From: Taeniopygia guttata
Taxonomy: Eukaryota; Chordata; Aves; Passeriformes; Estrildidae
DNA length: 64,000 bases
Assembly (NCBI RefSeq): GCF_048771995.1
Contig: NC_133024.1
Coordinates: forward strand, 4,841,001 to 4,905,000
Direction: 5' to 3'
Below are positions 61,688-64,000 of the stretch, in pieces (positions within the stretch are counted from its first letter, which is position 1; each line of letters starts with the position of its first letter). Both the position numbers and the translations under genes were made by a program. Under the pieces are notes generated by a model, which was given only the letters and a program-made list of their open reading frames with translations, did no database searches and was not told the origin of the DNA.

Positions 61688-63162
61688 GGCAACTTCAGCA
61701 AAGTTGATTCTAGATGTCATGGGGAGCAATGTCAGAAAAATTCCATGTTGACAGGTTTAGCCTCATCTGCAATTGGTGGTATTGTCCCAAATATTATTGT
61801 GGATTTTAGATTTGGGGAGGGGTTCTTAATTCCTTTACTTTTTTGTTCCCACACTTTTCCCAGTCAGACAAGGTCAGCAGAACCTGGTAGAGATGTGCCT
61901 ACAAGGGTATAAGTGAAACTTCCCACTTTGCAGCATGCACCACAATTTGTCTTGAACAAAGCTGAAGACAGCTGGGATTTCTATGTCAGTTGGGACCCAG
62001 GACTTCAATTTTGGCTTTGTTGGACTAATAACTGGGCAACACCCTGAAAAGTCCCAGATTCACTTGTATTTATCCTCTTAAAAGTGCAAGCAAACTGTAA
62101 GGTTTCATCTTGTTTGCTTGCAAGCTGCCATAAAAGGAAGGACACTACAAGACACAGAAGCTGCAGCTCCTGAAATGCAAAAAATCTTCACCTCATTTTA
62201 ACACTGGCTTTAATGGGATGCTGCTTTTTCTTCATGACTTTGCCATTTTGTCTTTCCTTTCCACCTGCCATCTACAGTATATATATTTATTATTTCTTAT
62301 CCTGCTGTTGATCTTCTGAGGGCCTTCAGTCTTTAAAGATTTTCTGATGTGGAATATAGTGCTGGGAATTTGAGAGATCAGAGAGGTTTCTAAGAGCCTC
62401 TTGACTTTGGCCTGTGTTAAAAGAGCTGCAGCCCATCACTCTTCTGCTGTTGTCCAGATGAGAAATGGTGATTATACTTTTCTTATCTCTGTTTTAAAAT
62501 AAATGGCAGAAGGGGATTTACCTCTTTAGAATTTTATTTTGCTGCCGAGACAATTCTTCTCTTTGCACCCTAGTTCCCTGCAGACACCATCTCCAGATGA
62601 TCTGAAGTAGATCTCTCTTTTTCCCTGATGTTCAGGACTGACCATATTCTCTTTTTGAGATGGAGGACAGAAGTGGCATTTTCTCTGTTCTTTATCCTCT
62701 CTACTTGAAGTTGTGAGCACAACTGGAATTAATGCAGGTGATTGGGTGAGCTCATGAGAAGTTTCCATGGAAGCTGGGACATTCAACCCCTCCATCCTTT
62801 GATGGCATCCCTAAACCCTTGCACTTTTGCTGGGAGCCTAATGAAATCAGAAAGAAAGCAGCAGCCTGTATGTGGAGAAGGAATTCAAGACATTAAGTGA
62901 AGGGCAGATTAAGCTTCAATGGACCCCAAATCCATGCAAATATTGCCCCACAAGAAGAAAAACTTACCTGCCACACAGGATTTTCTCTTCTTCCCCCAAG
63001 AGAAATGTAATCACCAAAACTGTACTGTTAGGAGCTTAATACATGAACTACAGGGTGAAATTATGGTTGGTTTTGATCATCTGATGGTCAGATCTGCTGG
63101 GTCTGCTCCAGCTCCACATATCCCCCTGTCTAAAGGTTTGGTCTGCAGGGAGCCCTTTGCAC
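61688..63162. other. Unique noncoding sequence
   Basis: No gene or repeat is recognised. A short TA run lies at about 62277-62290. Confidence 0.45.
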
Positions 63163-63373
63163 AGAAGAATTTCTTACAGTGAGGATGGTGAAACACTGAC
63201 AGAGATTGCCCAGGGAGGTGGTAGATGCTCCATCCCTGGAAAAATTCAAGGCCAGGTTGGACAAAGCTCTGAGCAGCCCAGTCTAGTGAAAGATGGCTCT
63301 GCTTATTGCCATGGAGTTTAGTCTAGATGGTTTTAAAAGTCTCTTCCAACCCACTCTGTGAATCTATGATCCC
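63163..63373 (+). repeat. CR1 LINE 3' end fragment
   Basis: 'gaagaatttcttacagtgag', 'agagattgcccagggaggtg', 'gctccatccctggaaaaatt', 'caaggccaggttggacaaag', 'cagcccagtctagtgaaaga', 'agtctcttccaacccactct' and 'gtgaatctatgatcc' match the CR1 3' end in order. Confidence 0.95.
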
Positions 63374-64000
63374 AAAAAGCTGAGTAAGGATCCATCTGCC
63401 CATGTCTAGGGGGAAAAAGATATTAAATTAGTAGGTCATGCTGCAAAGGAAACTATTGTTGGCTTTTTTTCCTTCTTTCTCTTCCTCTTTCAATTGGGTT
63501 CTGCACAGCCTCTGGTTGCTCTCCACATAAAACCTACTCATAGATGCTTTCATAAAGTGTTTTCTCCACCTCACCAGTTATTTCCAGTTGTTCAGGATAT
63601 GGACTCTGTTCCTGGGAGCACTGTGCCTGCAAGGTTACAGCTCTGGATGCATTTGATGAATGGAACACACAAATGATTCCCACCTGCAGAAATAGGATGT
63701 GATAAAAGACATGCTACTTATCACCTGCAAACTTGTGATCCAGATACCACAGAAACCTGGAAACTTGAAACAGTCTTCTTTGCAGCTGTCAGTTGCCTTT
63801 GTAATTGCCTATACCTACAGATTTTCTCTCACTAGCCTGGAGCACTGGGAATATCCTAGGCTGCATCTGAACATCCTTGACTGGGCTCAAGTCAAGCTGC
63901 AAATTTTGGTTCTGTTGGCACTTCAGCTATTCAGTTTTAGGCAGGTCATTGGTTAACTTTCTGGTGTGCTGTGTTATAACATAATGACTTTTATTTTTCT
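63374..64000. other. Unique noncoding sequence
   Basis: Nothing is recognised up to the window end. Confidence 0.45.

Overview
The window looks like nuclear DNA from a bird, most likely a passerine. It is dominated by CR1 LINE fragments, most of them 5'-truncated, whose 3' ends carry the avian ATTCTATGA/ATTCTGTGA-type octamers. It also holds several solo endogenous-retrovirus LTRs with TATA and AATAAA signals and short target-site duplications. A few decayed amniote-age repeats and long simple repeats make up the rest. The bird assignment rests on repeat content only; the exact species and chromosome cannot be read from the sequence.

I find no protein-coding gene that I can support. All open frames are short. 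The longest either run through the hexanucleotide tract at 29 kb (SP, EK, RR, L and SF repeats), lie inside CR1/LTR sequence, or show no recognisable domain, splice structure or initiator context. No tRNA, rRNA or known small RNA was recognised. The window therefore reads as a gene desert or the interior of a large intron.

Layout. 0-10.8 kb: unique sequence with CR1 fragments near 1.9, 4.9 and 8.5 kb and a perfect hairpin at 6.2 kb. 10.8-11.5 kb: an ERV1-like solo LTR on the minus strand with a 4-bp target duplication. 12-29 kb: mostly unique sequence with scattered CR1 copies, a minus-strand G-quadruplex motif, a T-rich tract and a small direct duplication (22.2 and 24.2 kb). 28.9-29.3 kb: a perfect 20-bp palindrome next to a roughly 340-bp polypyrimidine tract with about 32 perfect hexamer units. 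29.9-30.9 kb: one solo LTR nested inside another. 31.7-32.3 kb: repeat-free, AT-rich sequence that may hold conserved noncoding elements. 33.9-34.7 kb: CR1 plus a unique flank that is an inverted copy of the segment at 4.56-5.23 kb. 38.1-38.7 kb: a second, inverted copy of the inner LTR, without a target duplication. 45-64 kb: further CR1 fragments, a (CTATCT)n microsatellite, a (GGGGA)n G-quadruplex motif and a perfect 13-bp hairpin.

The best candidates for a second look are three. First, the inverted duplicated segment pair, whose non-CR1 part carries an exon-like open frame ending at a consensus splice donor in both copies. Second, the LTR-in-LTR nest. Third, the same LTR family occurring twice in opposite orientation, one copy lacking a target duplication.
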